Assembly (NCBI RefSeq): GCF_004362245.1
Contig: NZ_SNWM01000002.1
Location: 1-64,000 of the forward strand
DNA from: Pedobacter duraquae
GTDB lineage: Bacteria; Bacteroidota; Bacteroidia; Sphingobacteriales; Sphingobacteriaceae
DNA length: 64,000 bases
Reading direction: 5' to 3'
A program made the translations under genes and the position numbers. Of this stretch, positions 52,657 to 62,281 are shown in pieces. The first letter of the stretch is position 1. Each line of letters begins with the position of its first letter. Below the pieces are notes generated by a model. It did no database searches and was not told the DNA's origin. It saw only the letters and a list, made by a program, of their open reading frames with translations.

Positions 52657-54843
52657 CTAATTCCCTAGTTCCAGCTGGTTTTTTACCAGTTGATAATATT
52701 CACCACCACGATTCGTCAACTCTTTGTGTGTACCCTGCTCTGATATAACACCTCTATTCAAGACAATAATTTGATCAGCATTTTTAACTGTACTGAGCCT
52801 ATGAGCAACGATCACAACTGTTTTACCGATAAAAAAGTCTTCTAAGTTTTCCATGATTATTGTTTCATTGTTGGCATCAAGCGCGTTTGTTGCCTCGTCG
52901 AAGAAAATATATTCAGGATCTTTATAAACAGCACGGGCGATCAGGATCCTCTGCCGCTGACCCTGGCTAATTCCATTACCTTCCTGGCCAATTTTCGTAT
53001 TTAATCCTAAGGGCAGGCCTTGAACAAATTCCATAATATTGGCCATACGGACAGCGTTTAGTAATTTGGGAATGTCAGGATTTTCCTGGCCAACAGCAAT
53101 ATTTTTCGCAATTGTGTCCGAGAAAATGTAACCATCCTGCATCACTGTCCCACACTGACTACGCCAGTACTTGTAACCAATTTCATCGATTGTGGATGCA
53201 CCTATCCTTATTTCTCCCTTCTGGGGCTTATAGAATCTCAAAAGCATTTTTAATATTGTCGTCTTACCGCTACCACTCATTCCAACTATTGCTGTGGTTT
53301 TGCCATTCTCAATAACTATATCAATCCCTTTTAAAATAGGCTCATTACCGGCACCTGGGTAACCGAAAGTCACGTTTGACAAAGTGATCGAAGTATTCAA
53401 CGGCAGCGTATGCGAAAAAGTTCGCGAACTTGGTTCCTCATCTTCCATCTCATGTATCTCATTTAGTCGCTCCAAACTTATTTTAGCGTCCTGGAGTTGC
53501 TGAAGAAATGCAAGCATCTGCTCTATCGGGCTATTCAGTTGCCCAATAATGTACTGAATAGCCATCATCCCTCCTAGTGTGAGTTGGCCATCGATGACCG
53601 ACTTGGCAACTATAAAAGTGATTAAGATATTTTTCCCTTCGTTGATAAAAAAGGCCCCTGCTTGTTGAAACTGACCTAAAGATAAACTGCGCACACTATA
53701 TTTAAACAAATTCGCCTGTATCCCCTCCCACTCCCATCGTTTTTGTTGCTCACAGTTATTGAGCTTGATTTCCTGCATTCCACCGATCAACTGCATTATT
53801 GCGCTTTGATTTTTAGCTGAAATATCAAAACGCTTAAAGTCCAAAACACGCCGTTGTCTCAAAAATACAATGATCCACAACGTATAAAGCAAACTACTCC
53901 CTAGAAAAATCAAAAATATGGAAGTACTGTACCATGCCAGGACTACTGAAAAAGTTATCAGGTTGAACATAGAAAACACAACACTTAGGGTGGAGCCCGT
54001 TAAGAAGCTTTGAATCCTTCCCTGATCACTCATTCGCTGCATGATGTCGCCAGTCATTTTTGTATCAAAGAAGCTCATCGGCAGTTTCATCAATTTAATG
54101 ATGAAATCCGTCAGTATAGATATATTAAGTCGCGTGCTGATGTGCAACAGAATCCATGATCTAATAAATTCCACACTTAATCTTCCCAGGAATAACATTG
54201 TTTGTGCTATCAATATAATGTAGACAAAACTCAGGTTTCTTGTATTAATACCTGTATCTACAAGACTTTGTGTGAGAAACGGAAGAATAAGCTGCAATAA
54301 ACTACCAACACCAAGTCCAATAAAGAGTTGAAGTATAAGCTGTCTATATTTGAAAAGATAGCCGGCAAGATAGGTTAGTTTTATTCCGGCTTCCTTGTCG
54401 TTTTCCTGGGAATAAAAGCTTGGCGTGGGTTCCAATCCTAATAAGATCCCATTAGATTCATCGCCTTTGTTGGAATTTGTCCATCCTTTAAGAAATTCCG
54501 TCTCTTTATAAGACATTAGTCCCTTTGCTGGATCAGAGATATAATAACTCCCATTCTTTACTTTATAAAGCACTACGAAATGGTTTTGATTCCAGTGCAG
54601 AATTACTGGGAGTTCGACATCTGAAAGTGTTTCCAGAGTCAGGCGAACGCCTGTTGTACGAAAACCAATTTTCTCTGCTGCCTCACTGATACCAAGGAGC
54701 GAAACACCTTCCCTTGAAATTCCTGATTGTTCACGCAGTCGTTGCAAACTGAATGTTCTACCATAATATTTGGCAATTATTCTCAAACAAGTTGGACCGC
54801 AGTCCATCTGATCGGGTTGTTTATAAAAAGGAAAGGTTTTCAA
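52657..54843 (-). CDS. C39-peptidase-containing bacteriocin ABC exporter
   Basis: A 728-residue exporter that cuts Gly-Gly leaders and pumps out the core. The N-terminal C39 peptidase has Cys15 (QMDCGPTCL), His88 (HWNQNHFVVLY) and Asp104 (ISDPAKG), all intact. Residues 165-440 hold six membrane segments, and the C-terminal ATPase has Walker A GMSGSGKTT, signature GISQGQRQR and Walker B YIFFDEATNALD. Full length and complete. With the HlyD-like gene it forms the secretion machine for the two Gly-Gly-leader peptides at 46478 and 59997, which are the only such precursors I see nearby. Confidence 0.95.
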   Translation of the reverse strand: MKTFPFYKQPDQMDCGPTCLRIIAKYYGRTFSLQRLREQSGISREGVSLLGISEAAEKIGFRTTGVRLTLETLSDVELPVILHWNQNHFVVLYKVKNGSYYISDPAKGLMSYKETEFLKGWTNSNKGDESNGILLGLEPTPSFYSQENDKEAGIKLTYLAGYLFKYRQLILQLFIGLGVGSLLQLILPFLTQSLVDTGINTRNLSFVYIILIAQTMLFLGRLSVEFIRSWILLHISTRLNISILTDFIIKLMKLPMSFFDTKMTGDIMQRMSDQGRIQSFLTGSTLSVVFSMFNLITFSVVLAWYSTSIFLIFLGSSLLYTLWIIVFLRQRRVLDFKRFDISAKNQSAIMQLIGGMQEIKLNNCEQQKRWEWEGIQANLFKYSVRSLSLGQFQQAGAFFINEGKNILITFIVAKSVIDGQLTLGGMMAIQYIIGQLNSPIEQMLAFLQQLQDAKISLERLNEIHEMEDEEPSSRTFSHTLPLNTSITLSNVTFGYPGAGNEPILKGIDIVIENGKTTAIVGMSGSGKTTILKMLLRFYKPQKGEIRIGASTIDEIGYKYWRSQCGTVMQDGYIFSDTIAKNIAVGQENPDIPKLLNAVRMANIMEFVQGLPLGLNTKIGQEGNGISQGQRQRILIARAVYKDPEYIFFDEATNALDANNETIIMENLEDFFIGKTVVIVAHRLSTVKNADQIIVLNRGVISEQGTHKELTNRGGEYYQLVKNQLELGN

Positions 54844-55887
54844 ATAAGAGCAGATTTAATTTTCTTGTATCTCTAATGTATTATAAAAATAACAGTAATA
54901 AAAATGTTTTTTCATATCACCATATTTAACCTCTAAGATATAGTTCTCGACGATTAATTAGAACTTCCTGGGCTGCATTTCCTAATGTTCGCGTCAGAAA
55001 TTTATTATTTGATATAGCTAAGATCAGGCTTTTTCATCCACCGAAATGTGATCAACTCTTAAATTCAACAAACAATCTAATAAAATCCGGCACTTGCATT
55101 TTGAGAACCTTTTTCTAGAACACCTTATTCAATTTAGCGATACCACGCTTCCATTTAAAAATAACTAAAGCAGATTTTTCTTAAACATGTTTTAGCTCGC
55201 TTTTATATTTTTCATTCGAAACAAAGCAATAGATATGATGACAATATTATCATGTTTAATTTTGAATCTAACTCTTAGCTGACGGTGAAGGAATTTTCAG
55301 TTATACAAATCGAGTAGCGATTACATTTTGTTTTCAACTGTTCTTGATATAATTAGCACTCGCTTGCTTTCGCAATCGGCTCGAAGAAATTATGCTGTTA
55401 CATTATCACTACGGAATATTCCGGAATCCACAGCGGTATTTAATCTTCTGGCATTCCGTGTTATCGAGCCCAGAACAAGTTCAACTGCATCTTGTTGTAA
55501 GGGAGTCAAGAGTGTATTTCTATATAAACAAAATAAACTTTGTAAGTTGCTAAAAATGTGCAAATAAATCACACACGGTTAAAAGCAGGTCTATTGCTAT
55601 ATATAGTTGATTATTTTAATAAAAACTTCGGTTCGGTTAAGAAATATTTTTAATTTATAGAAATATCGTTATATTAGTCTAAGCATTTCGCTACTTCTAA
55701 CCAAATCTGTATGAACAAGATAACGCCTCCTCCCTTCTCTTGGACCGTCAAAGGCCTCTTTACGCACATTTTTTTTTGTACAGTCGAGCGCATGATAATT
55801 TATCATAATAAGGTCTAGAAAACCTGTATCGATCGACATGCCCATCTCAATTTATCAAGTCGTAAATAATTTCTCAATCCGTTTTAA
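54844..55887. other. Long AT-rich non-coding stretch
   Basis: About one kilobase between the divergent exporter and copy-2 VKOR genes. Two overlapping antisense frames at 55328-55572 (79 and 60 codons) have no recognisable family and may be relics. A 35-codon ATG frame starts at 55711. I see no Gly-Gly leader or cysteine-rich frame here. Promoters for both flanking genes must lie in it. Confidence 0.5.
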
Positions 55888-57453
55888 ATGAAAAGTAATA
55901 TTTCATATGTTTTACAACACCTTGTAAATGTTCTGAAGGTTAAGGTAACGACCAGCACAATTCTGGCAGAAGTACATGGACATCCTAATTTCCCAAGTAT
56001 CTCAACGATCAGTTATGTCTTGGATAAATGGAAGATGCCAAACGGAGCTTATAAGGTCAACACAGCCGACTTATCTGAAATCCCTTGTCCATTCATTGCC
56101 CAACTCTATAGCAGAAATGGAGAATTTGTTTTAGTACAATCGGTATCTTCTGAACATATTGCGGTAAGCAATGATCAATATGTACATCATTCATTTACAA
56201 TTCAGGAGTTTGACGAAATGTTTTCGGGAAATATTCTTTTAGCGCAATCAGATGAATATTCTGGCGAAGCCGCATTTGCTAAAAAAGTTCTATTACAGAG
56301 AATTCAGACACTTAAATTACCATTTTTTATATCCTCAATAATATGTTTTTTAATTTTCCAGATTGGTGGTGATAGAGATGTTCATTTCTCATATCTAGCA
56401 TTGATTGTTTTGAAAAGCATGGGATTAATCATCTCTTGTATCTTACTTCTCCATCAAATAGATTCCAAGAATCCATGGATAAAGAAAGTTTGTGCTCAAA
56501 ACGATGTTATTGATTGTGATACAATTTTAACATCAAAAGCATCAAGAGTTTTTGATTTTTTAAGTTGGTCAGAAGTCGGTTTTTTTTATTTCGCGGGCTC
56601 ATGTCTCCTTTTGATTTTTCCAAAAGGTGAGAACATAAATCGAATACTTTTTTGGCTCACGCTATTTTGCCTGCCATACACGTTCTATTCTATATATTTT
56701 CAAGCGCTGATTGCTAGGAAATGGTGTGTGTTCTGCTGCGCTATCCAACTAATATTCTGGTTAGAGTTTGTAGCAATGTGCACAACCGACCTATTTCAGC
56801 CATTTGCTCCAAATATATCTAGCTTGGTATACGCAATGGCGATCTTTTCTCTGCCAATCTCCTTCTGGATTGTTTTCAAGCCCATTCTTATAGCATCAAC
56901 AGAACTCCCAGCGATAAAAATGCAAATGATTCAGTCGAAATATGACGACGACTACTTTTGGCATCTCATAAGCAAGCAAGCAAAATATGGTCTTCTAAGC
57001 GATAAAAAATCTTTTATAATCGGTGATCCCAAACTTGAACACACTGTAACTATGGTTGCTAATTTGACCTGCCCCCCATGTGCTAATGCTTATACAAAGT
57101 TGATTGATGTTTATCGATCGTCAGAAAGTTTTAAAATTCAATTTATTTTTGGTGCTGGTAAGAAAGATGATTTAAAGATTCAATTGGCTGCGCATTTAAT
57201 GTCAATGTGTCGTTCGTATTCTGACGAAGAAATCCTTGATGCTTTGGGAAATTGGTATAAACATGTCGAAAAGGGATACAATCGGTGGAGTAAAAATTAT
57301 CCCGCAGAAATAACTACATCAGATTACGAGCACGTTAATCTTCAATATTACTGGTCTGAGATCGCCAATGTTACCCATACTCCGGCCTTCTATATCAATG
57401 GCAGCCCATTGCCTACCACCTACCACGTTGAAGAATTGACCTATTTCCTGTAA
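55888..57453 (+). CDS. Degenerate C39-like / VKOR / thioredoxin fusion (copy 2)
   Basis: A 521-residue paralogue of the protein at 44741, with the same order. A C39-like N-terminal domain without the catalytic Cys spans about residues 5-115 (VLQHLVNVLKVKV; PFIAQLYSRNGEFVLVQ, with Glu in place of the active His). A VKOR domain follows (loop cysteines about 202 and 210, WSEVGFFYFAGS, active site C280-x-x-C283). A C-terminal thioredoxin-like domain has C395-P-P-C398. It lies 18 bases before the MG2/plug gene and near the second six-cysteine peptide, mirroring the first module. It should oxidise cysteines of exported peptides. Confidence 0.9.
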   Translation: MKSNISYVLQHLVNVLKVKVTTSTILAEVHGHPNFPSISTISYVLDKWKMPNGAYKVNTADLSEIPCPFIAQLYSRNGEFVLVQSVSSEHIAVSNDQYVHHSFTIQEFDEMFSGNILLAQSDEYSGEAAFAKKVLLQRIQTLKLPFFISSIICFLIFQIGGDRDVHFSYLALIVLKSMGLIISCILLLHQIDSKNPWIKKVCAQNDVIDCDTILTSKASRVFDFLSWSEVGFFYFAGSCLLLIFPKGENINRILFWLTLFCLPYTFYSIYFQALIARKWCVFCCAIQLIFWLEFVAMCTTDLFQPFAPNISSLVYAMAIFSLPISFWIVFKPILIASTELPAIKMQMIQSKYDDDYFWHLISKQAKYGLLSDKKSFIIGDPKLEHTVTMVANLTCPPCANAYTKLIDVYRSSESFKIQFIFGAGKKDDLKIQLAAHLMSMCRSYSDEEILDALGNWYKHVEKGYNRWSKNYPAEITTSDYEHVNLQYYWSEIANVTHTPAFYINGSPLPTTYHVEELTYFL

Positions 57454-57471
57454 TAAAAATCCAACTTTGTT

Positions 57472-59895
57472 ATGAAGATAAAAGCTCTTATACTATTTTC
57501 CTTGATCATGCTCTCCGTAAAATTAGGAGCACAAACATCATCCGGAAATACAATCTTACAGGATATTGAACTCTACAATAAACAAGTTTCACCAGAAAAA
57601 GTCTATGTGCAATCAGACAATGTGTATTACGCAACCGGCGATACAATTTGGTTTAAAGGATATGTAGTTTATGCTAAAAACAACGTTCCAGCAGAAAACA
57701 GTAAGATCCTTCAACTCGATCTTGTAGATCTCCTTGGACAAGTTAAAATGCGCGTGACTGTGCCGATCGAACTCGGATTGGCAGCCGGAACCCTTGTGGT
57801 ACCTGGAAACTTACCTAGTGCCAATTATTTACTAAGAGCTTACACTAAACATATCAAAAATACTGACCAGAGGTTAACTTTCCAGAAAGTTTTGCGCGTA
57901 ATTAACACTAATGATAGGTCAGCTGCAAGCATAGCTAATGTCGATGATTATCAAACAAATTTGGATTCAACAAGTACTGGTCTAGATGTTGAGTTTTATC
58001 CGGAAAGTGGAGAGCTTGTAAATGGATTAAGGGCAACTGTCGCCTTTCGGGCAAGATATAGTCACAGAAGAAATATACGAATCAAAGGCAATATTGTGAA
58101 CAATTTGAATCATATCATGGCAAAATTTGAATCAGACTCCAATGGAATTGGTTCCTTTGAGTTCACTCCTCTGTCAAGTACAATATATTTTGCAGAAATA
58201 GTCTCTGGTAATCAAACTTTAAGAAAACGGGTCCTAAGTACTATAAAAAATGAAGGCTATGTCATACACGTTGAACTTCACAATCCCGATACTCTAAATG
58301 TTATTCTACAAACCACAAAACGTCTAATGAATAAAGATGAAGTAGTTCTTTTACCTCTAAACAATGGAGTTCCTTTGTTTGTATTCAAGACTAATTTTCC
58401 AGATAGTGTTGTCAGTCTAGCGATCCCTAAGGCAAAATTACCTGAGGGATTAATTCAGTTTACACTATTCAACTCGACAAAAAATCCGGTGACCAGCAGA
58501 CTGGTTTATAATAGGATCGAGACGGCTTTAGATATCAAAATTCCGGGTTTGAAGAAAATTTACACAACCAGGGAACCGGTACAATTGGAAATTGCTGTCA
58601 CGGACAAATATGGAAAACCTACGCTTGGGAACTTTTCTGTCTCTGCCATTAACTCAAGTTTCTTTCCTGTAGATGAGAATACTAAATTAACAATAAACAG
58701 TAATCTTTTGCTCAGCTCTAACGTCTTAAACTATGTAAAAAATGCAAATTATTATTTTGCTGACGCTAACGCCGATAAAGATTTGAAGCTCAACCAATTA
58801 CTTATAATGGAAAAATTACGTTTGCCAGATTGGACGTCAAACGTAATTCACTCATTGAAAAGCTTTAATGAGAACCATTTTCAACTGAAAGGGCAAATCG
58901 TTTCAAAATCTAAAGATCCTGTTTCTGGCGCCGCAGTCACTATTCTAGCTGGAGAGCTCAGCAAAGGCGTGCTTTTGGATACCATTACTGACAGCCGTGG
59001 GCACTTTATTTTTAACTTACCAGATAGTCTTATATATAAACCATTAAGGTTGGATATCAGTAAAAAGATAGGAGATTTTGAAGTATTGACTGAGAATAAT
59101 GAAATTGACCAAATCGTTTCAACAAATCACCTTAAAGAATTTGCAGATTATTTCTCCGTAACGGATGAATCTAATTTCAAGGCAATTGCAAGCGAAAGAT
59201 CGCTGATCAATCAAAACGCCGCCAAGACCATTCATTTGAATGAAGTAAAGGTATCAGGCGCCAGGCCAGTTCAAAAGCTACCTAAAGAATCCAGATCTTT
59301 GAATCTGAATGGCCCAGGTCAAGCGGATCAAATTTTTACTTCAGATTTCCTATCCAAACTGTCGAACTGGAGTCAAGTATTTCCAATGCTGATAGGTTTC
59401 AATAAAGACTTACATCTCATATCCAATGCGGGTACGAATGCTCCACCGCTTTTGATTCTTGTTGATGGTGTTCAAGGAATGAGCCTCGAAGGAATCAACT
59501 TAAGCGATGTTGAGAGCATAGAAGTGTTAAGATCAATAGATCACATAGGAATTTACGGAATAAGAGGCTCGGGTGGAGTGATGATTGTGACAACAAAGCT
59601 GCCTGGTAAAACGAAAATGGCACAAAGCAGAGGTAAAATAATTCAGCCTCTTTTTTCAATACCAAAGCAGTTCTTCGTCCCGCAATATGCGAAAGCTGAA
59701 ATCAACTCAATGCATGATTTAAGAACAACGGTCTTTTGGAGTCCAAATCTTACCACTGGCATTGACGGGAAAGCTACTTTCAATTACGTTAACGGGGATT
59801 TACCTGGTAACTATACTATAACTATCGAGGGGATTACTCCGAAAGGTGAGGTATTTAGTAAAGTTTTTAAATATGAAGTTGTGAAAAACAACTAA
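57472..59895 (+). CDS. MG2-like / TonB-plug surface protein without a barrel
   Basis: An 807-residue exported protein with a signal peptide (to KLGAQ). The first ~350 residues resemble macroglobulin MG2-type domains (VYVQSDNVYYATGDTIWFKGYVVY; YLLRAYTKHI). A carboxypeptidase-like domain follows near 480-550, and a TonB-plug-like domain near 640-710 (LILVDGVQGMSLEGINLSDVESIEVLRS, then GIYGIRGSGGVMIVTTK). A final MG-like segment ends the protein. No beta-barrel follows, so it is not a complete receptor. Such proteins occur in Bacteroidetes with unclear roles. Between the VKOR fusion and the peptide gene it may take part in export or self-protection, by context only. Confidence 0.8.
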   Translation: MKIKALILFSLIMLSVKLGAQTSSGNTILQDIELYNKQVSPEKVYVQSDNVYYATGDTIWFKGYVVYAKNNVPAENSKILQLDLVDLLGQVKMRVTVPIELGLAAGTLVVPGNLPSANYLLRAYTKHIKNTDQRLTFQKVLRVINTNDRSAASIANVDDYQTNLDSTSTGLDVEFYPESGELVNGLRATVAFRARYSHRRNIRIKGNIVNNLNHIMAKFESDSNGIGSFEFTPLSSTIYFAEIVSGNQTLRKRVLSTIKNEGYVIHVELHNPDTLNVILQTTKRLMNKDEVVLLPLNNGVPLFVFKTNFPDSVVSLAIPKAKLPEGLIQFTLFNSTKNPVTSRLVYNRIETALDIKIPGLKKIYTTREPVQLEIAVTDKYGKPTLGNFSVSAINSSFFPVDENTKLTINSNLLLSSNVLNYVKNANYYFADANADKDLKLNQLLIMEKLRLPDWTSNVIHSLKSFNENHFQLKGQIVSKSKDPVSGAAVTILAGELSKGVLLDTITDSRGHFIFNLPDSLIYKPLRLDISKKIGDFEVLTENNEIDQIVSTNHLKEFADYFSVTDESNFKAIASERSLINQNAAKTIHLNEVKVSGARPVQKLPKESRSLNLNGPGQADQIFTSDFLSKLSNWSQVFPMLIGFNKDLHLISNAGTNAPPLLILVDGVQGMSLEGINLSDVESIEVLRSIDHIGIYGIRGSGGVMIVTTKLPGKTKMAQSRGKIIQPLFSIPKQFFVPQYAKAEINSMHDLRTTVFWSPNLTTGIDGKATFNYVNGDLPGNYTITIEGITPKGEVFSKVFKYEVVKNN

Positions 59896-59996
59896 CTAAA
59901 ATATTGTTTCGCGGACAATAAGTTTCCTGTCTTTAGGAAAACAGGGCAAGGTTTGGTCTCCCTTTAAAGGGACTAAAAATTTTAAAACTGATTTAT

Positions 59997-60242
59997 ATGA
60001 AAAGTTTTCAATTAAAAATTGGTGGCATTAAAGAAATGCTAAGTAAAGATCAAATGAAAAAAATCACTGGTGGTTACACGGGTTGCGAAAATCAATGGTA
60101 CAACGGAGTTGATGCATGTCATGGTACAACTAATCCAGATCCATCATCGTGGGGAGGAAACCTACTGAGGTGCTATTCGGCAGAATGTGGAACATATTAT
60201 GTCTGCGCATCAATTTCTTCTAGTGATTGCCAATTAGTATAA
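59997..60242 (+). CDS. Gly-Gly-leader six-cysteine peptide precursor (peptide 2)
   Basis: An 81-residue precursor. The 26-residue leader ends MLSKDQMKKITGG, close to the LSKSDMKKIMGG end of peptide 1. The 55-residue core has six cysteines (30, 41, 59, 64, 70, 78) with aromatic and Gly/Ser residues between them. The core is unrelated to peptide 1 in spacing, while the leaders are alike, as expected if both use one transporter and related oxidases. A hairpin follows the stop codon. The next genes are glycosyltransferases, so the core may also be glycosylated on Ser, Thr or Cys; that is inference. Confidence 0.87.
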   Translation: MKSFQLKIGGIKEMLSKDQMKKITGGYTGCENQWYNGVDACHGTTNPDPSSWGGNLLRCYSAECGTYYVCASISSSDCQLV

Positions 60243-60248
60243 TAATAG

Positions 60249-60272
60249 GAAGTGCATTCCGGGTGCACTTTC
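60249..60272 (+). terminator. Hairpin after peptide 2
   Basis: AAGTGCA and TGCACTT form a perfect stem with a seven-base loop, followed by TCTATTT. It lies seven bases after the peptide stop and may terminate or stabilise the short peptide transcript. Confidence 0.6.
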
Positions 60273-60314
60273 TATTTAACAATTCATAATGATGTCTCAA
60301 TAATTCAGCAGCTA

Positions 60315-61415
60315 ATGATGACTAAACACAAAATTTCATTTTGTACGGTATCGATGAATCGACTGCATCATTTGAAATTAACTTTACAAAAAAACATTCT
60401 CGACAATATCGGTTATAAAAATCTAGAATTTGTTCTTTTAGACTATAGCTCTACAGATGACATAGCAGAATGGGTGAAAACTGAATTAAACGAGTATTCG
60501 CAAACTGGTCTCTTGAAATTTTATCAGCATGCTGGAGCAGAGCTTTTTGATCGAAGTCACTCCAGAAATATGGCCTTTCGCTTAGCCTCAGGAGAAATTC
60601 TTTGTAATGTTGACGCTGATAACTTTTTAGGCGCTGGCTTTGCAAATTATATAAATAAGATTTTCACAAAAAACGACGGATCAGGTGAGTCTAACTTTTT
60701 TTTAACCCCGGAATATACTTACCGGGATGTAATTGGGAGACTGGTTATCAAAAAAAGTGATTTCGAATCATCCAAAGGATATAACGAATCAATGAAAGGT
60801 TATGGTTTTGAAGATTTGGAACTATATGATAGGCTCTGTAAAGATAAGTTTAGTCAAATTAAATTTAGCGAACAAAAGTTTTTAACTGCCATCAATCATT
60901 CCAATAGCGAGCGTTTTACAAACGAATTTATAGGAAGAAATTGCTTAAGTATTTATTTATCCTATAAAGATCCTTCAAAGACAGAAATTTTATATCTCTT
61001 TAAAGATGGTTTTTTAGAGTGGGGTACACTTTATGACACTGATGATGACCTAGAACAAATTTCAACAAAGATGGGATCAGAAAAGATACTTCTCATCCAA
61101 GGTTGGAAAAAATGTAGTTGGACGCATTCACCAAACATTTTCCAAGTAACAGACGATAATTTAAAAATTATAAATTTCAACGTAATTGAAGATGGGTTGA
61201 TATTACATCAGTGTTCCGAAGAAGCAATATATTATAAAGTGACCTCCGATAATTTGTCCGACCAATTGAAACTATTAAAATGTGAGATAGACAACCGCGA
61301 AATATGGAAAAAGAATATTAATCTCGGTGAGGAAAAAATAAACTTAAACGGATTTGGAAATGGAACAGTTACCAGAAATTTTGGAGAGAAGGTAATTACG
61401 CTATCATCATGGTGA
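60315..61415 (+). CDS. Family 2-type glycosyltransferase
   Basis: A 366-residue cytosolic glycosyltransferase of the GT-A fold. It begins HKISFCTVSMNRLHHLKLTL, has the nucleotide-sugar D-x-D motif as NVDADN near residue 100, and the acceptor-side block GYGFEDLELYDRL near 175, typical of galactosyltransferase-C/chondroitin-synthase-like enzymes. The last ~120 residues are an extra domain of unknown fold. A frame from 60252 would add 21 residues overlapping the peptide-2 hairpin, so the ATG at 60315 is preferred. It follows the peptide gene closely and overlaps the next gene by seven bases. Confidence 0.85.
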   Translation: MMTKHKISFCTVSMNRLHHLKLTLQKNILDNIGYKNLEFVLLDYSSTDDIAEWVKTELNEYSQTGLLKFYQHAGAELFDRSHSRNMAFRLASGEILCNVDADNFLGAGFANYINKIFTKNDGSGESNFFLTPEYTYRDVIGRLVIKKSDFESSKGYNESMKGYGFEDLELYDRLCKDKFSQIKFSEQKFLTAINHSNSERFTNEFIGRNCLSIYLSYKDPSKTEILYLFKDGFLEWGTLYDTDDDLEQISTKMGSEKILLIQGWKKCSWTHSPNIFQVTDDNLKIINFNVIEDGLILHQCSEEAIYYKVTSDNLSDQLKLLKCEIDNREIWKKNINLGEEKINLNGFGNGTVTRNFGEKVITLSSW

Positions 61416-62245
61416 GAAAAATAATAACATACTCTATCTATTATAATTCAATGAAATGGGGCGAATTATTTAATTGCATACATAATCTGATTAAAGCTTT
61501 CGAAGATCTACCCTACCACATATTCATTATCCCGGAAAAAGGCGAAGGGGTTAGATTAGTTTTATTCCCTGACAAATCTATTCATAAAGCCGTTAATGAT
61601 TTCACAAGAAATTCCATAAAAAAATATCTTAAAAAAACCCCAACGAGTACACCTCCTTCTAATATAGAATTTGGTAAGACGCTATGGATGAATTATCCAA
61701 ATAATTCATTGTATGAAAACAACTTCAAATTCCATTTCAATGTCCACAATGAGTTCCACGAAAAGGATAAATTCCTATTTAATTATTCCCAAATACTGAG
61801 TACCTGGATCCTCAAAAACCCGTTTCAAAAGGAAGACCTATTAAGTGTTTTTTTGCAACTAATTATCACAATATCAAAGTTACATGATCAACGATCTGTC
61901 TGCCTTTCCATACAAGACATTATAAACAAAATCTTCCTTAAGCATGAACTAATGCAGGATTTAACAATCGCAGAGCAAATCCGCAGCCATGCTTGTGCTG
62001 ACCTAGTCTTTAATTTTGAAAGTATTTTGGAATTGAATGCGATAAATGCAAGTGAAAAAACTTACGACACAAGTACGTGGGAATTTTTTCAACGCGTCTC
62101 AAATCTGCTTATTGTAAAACCGCAGGGTAGATCAAACTTTGTCGAATTGATAATGCACACCATTTTACATTTGGGATTAGATTATCGAGGGCAATTGTAT
62201 GTGCTATATCTTGTTCAAGAATTTTTTATTAAGACCTGTAAATAA
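61409..62245 (+). CDS. Unknown protein coupled to glycosyltransferase
   Basis: A 278-residue protein that I do not recognise. It is soluble in appearance, starts with a beta-rich segment (KIITYSIYYNSMKWGELFNCI, then YHIFIIPEKGEGVRLVLFP), and is largely helical after residue 150 (LLSVFLQLIITISKLHDQRSV). It has no signal peptide, no membrane segment and few cysteines. Its ATG overlaps the end of the glycosyltransferase gene by seven bases, so the two are made together, and a second glycosyltransferase follows 36 bases on. A role as accessory or acceptor-binding factor for peptide modification is possible. Confidence 0.75.
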   Translation: MVRKIITYSIYYNSMKWGELFNCIHNLIKAFEDLPYHIFIIPEKGEGVRLVLFPDKSIHKAVNDFTRNSIKKYLKKTPTSTPPSNIEFGKTLWMNYPNNSLYENNFKFHFNVHNEFHEKDKFLFNYSQILSTWILKNPFQKEDLLSVFLQLIITISKLHDQRSVCLSIQDIINKIFLKHELMQDLTIAEQIRSHACADLVFNFESILELNAINASEKTYDTSTWEFFQRVSNLLIVKPQGRSNFVELIMHTILHLGLDYRGQLYVLYLVQEFFIKTCK

Positions 62246-62281
62246 GGGCTTAACATTTGGTAATTAATAATCATCCATATC

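Noticed and set aside
55328..55572. Overlapping frames of 79 codons (plus) and 60 codons (minus) in the long gap
   Set aside because: No recognisable family, mutually antisense, unusual composition. They could be relics but I cannot support a gene on either strand.
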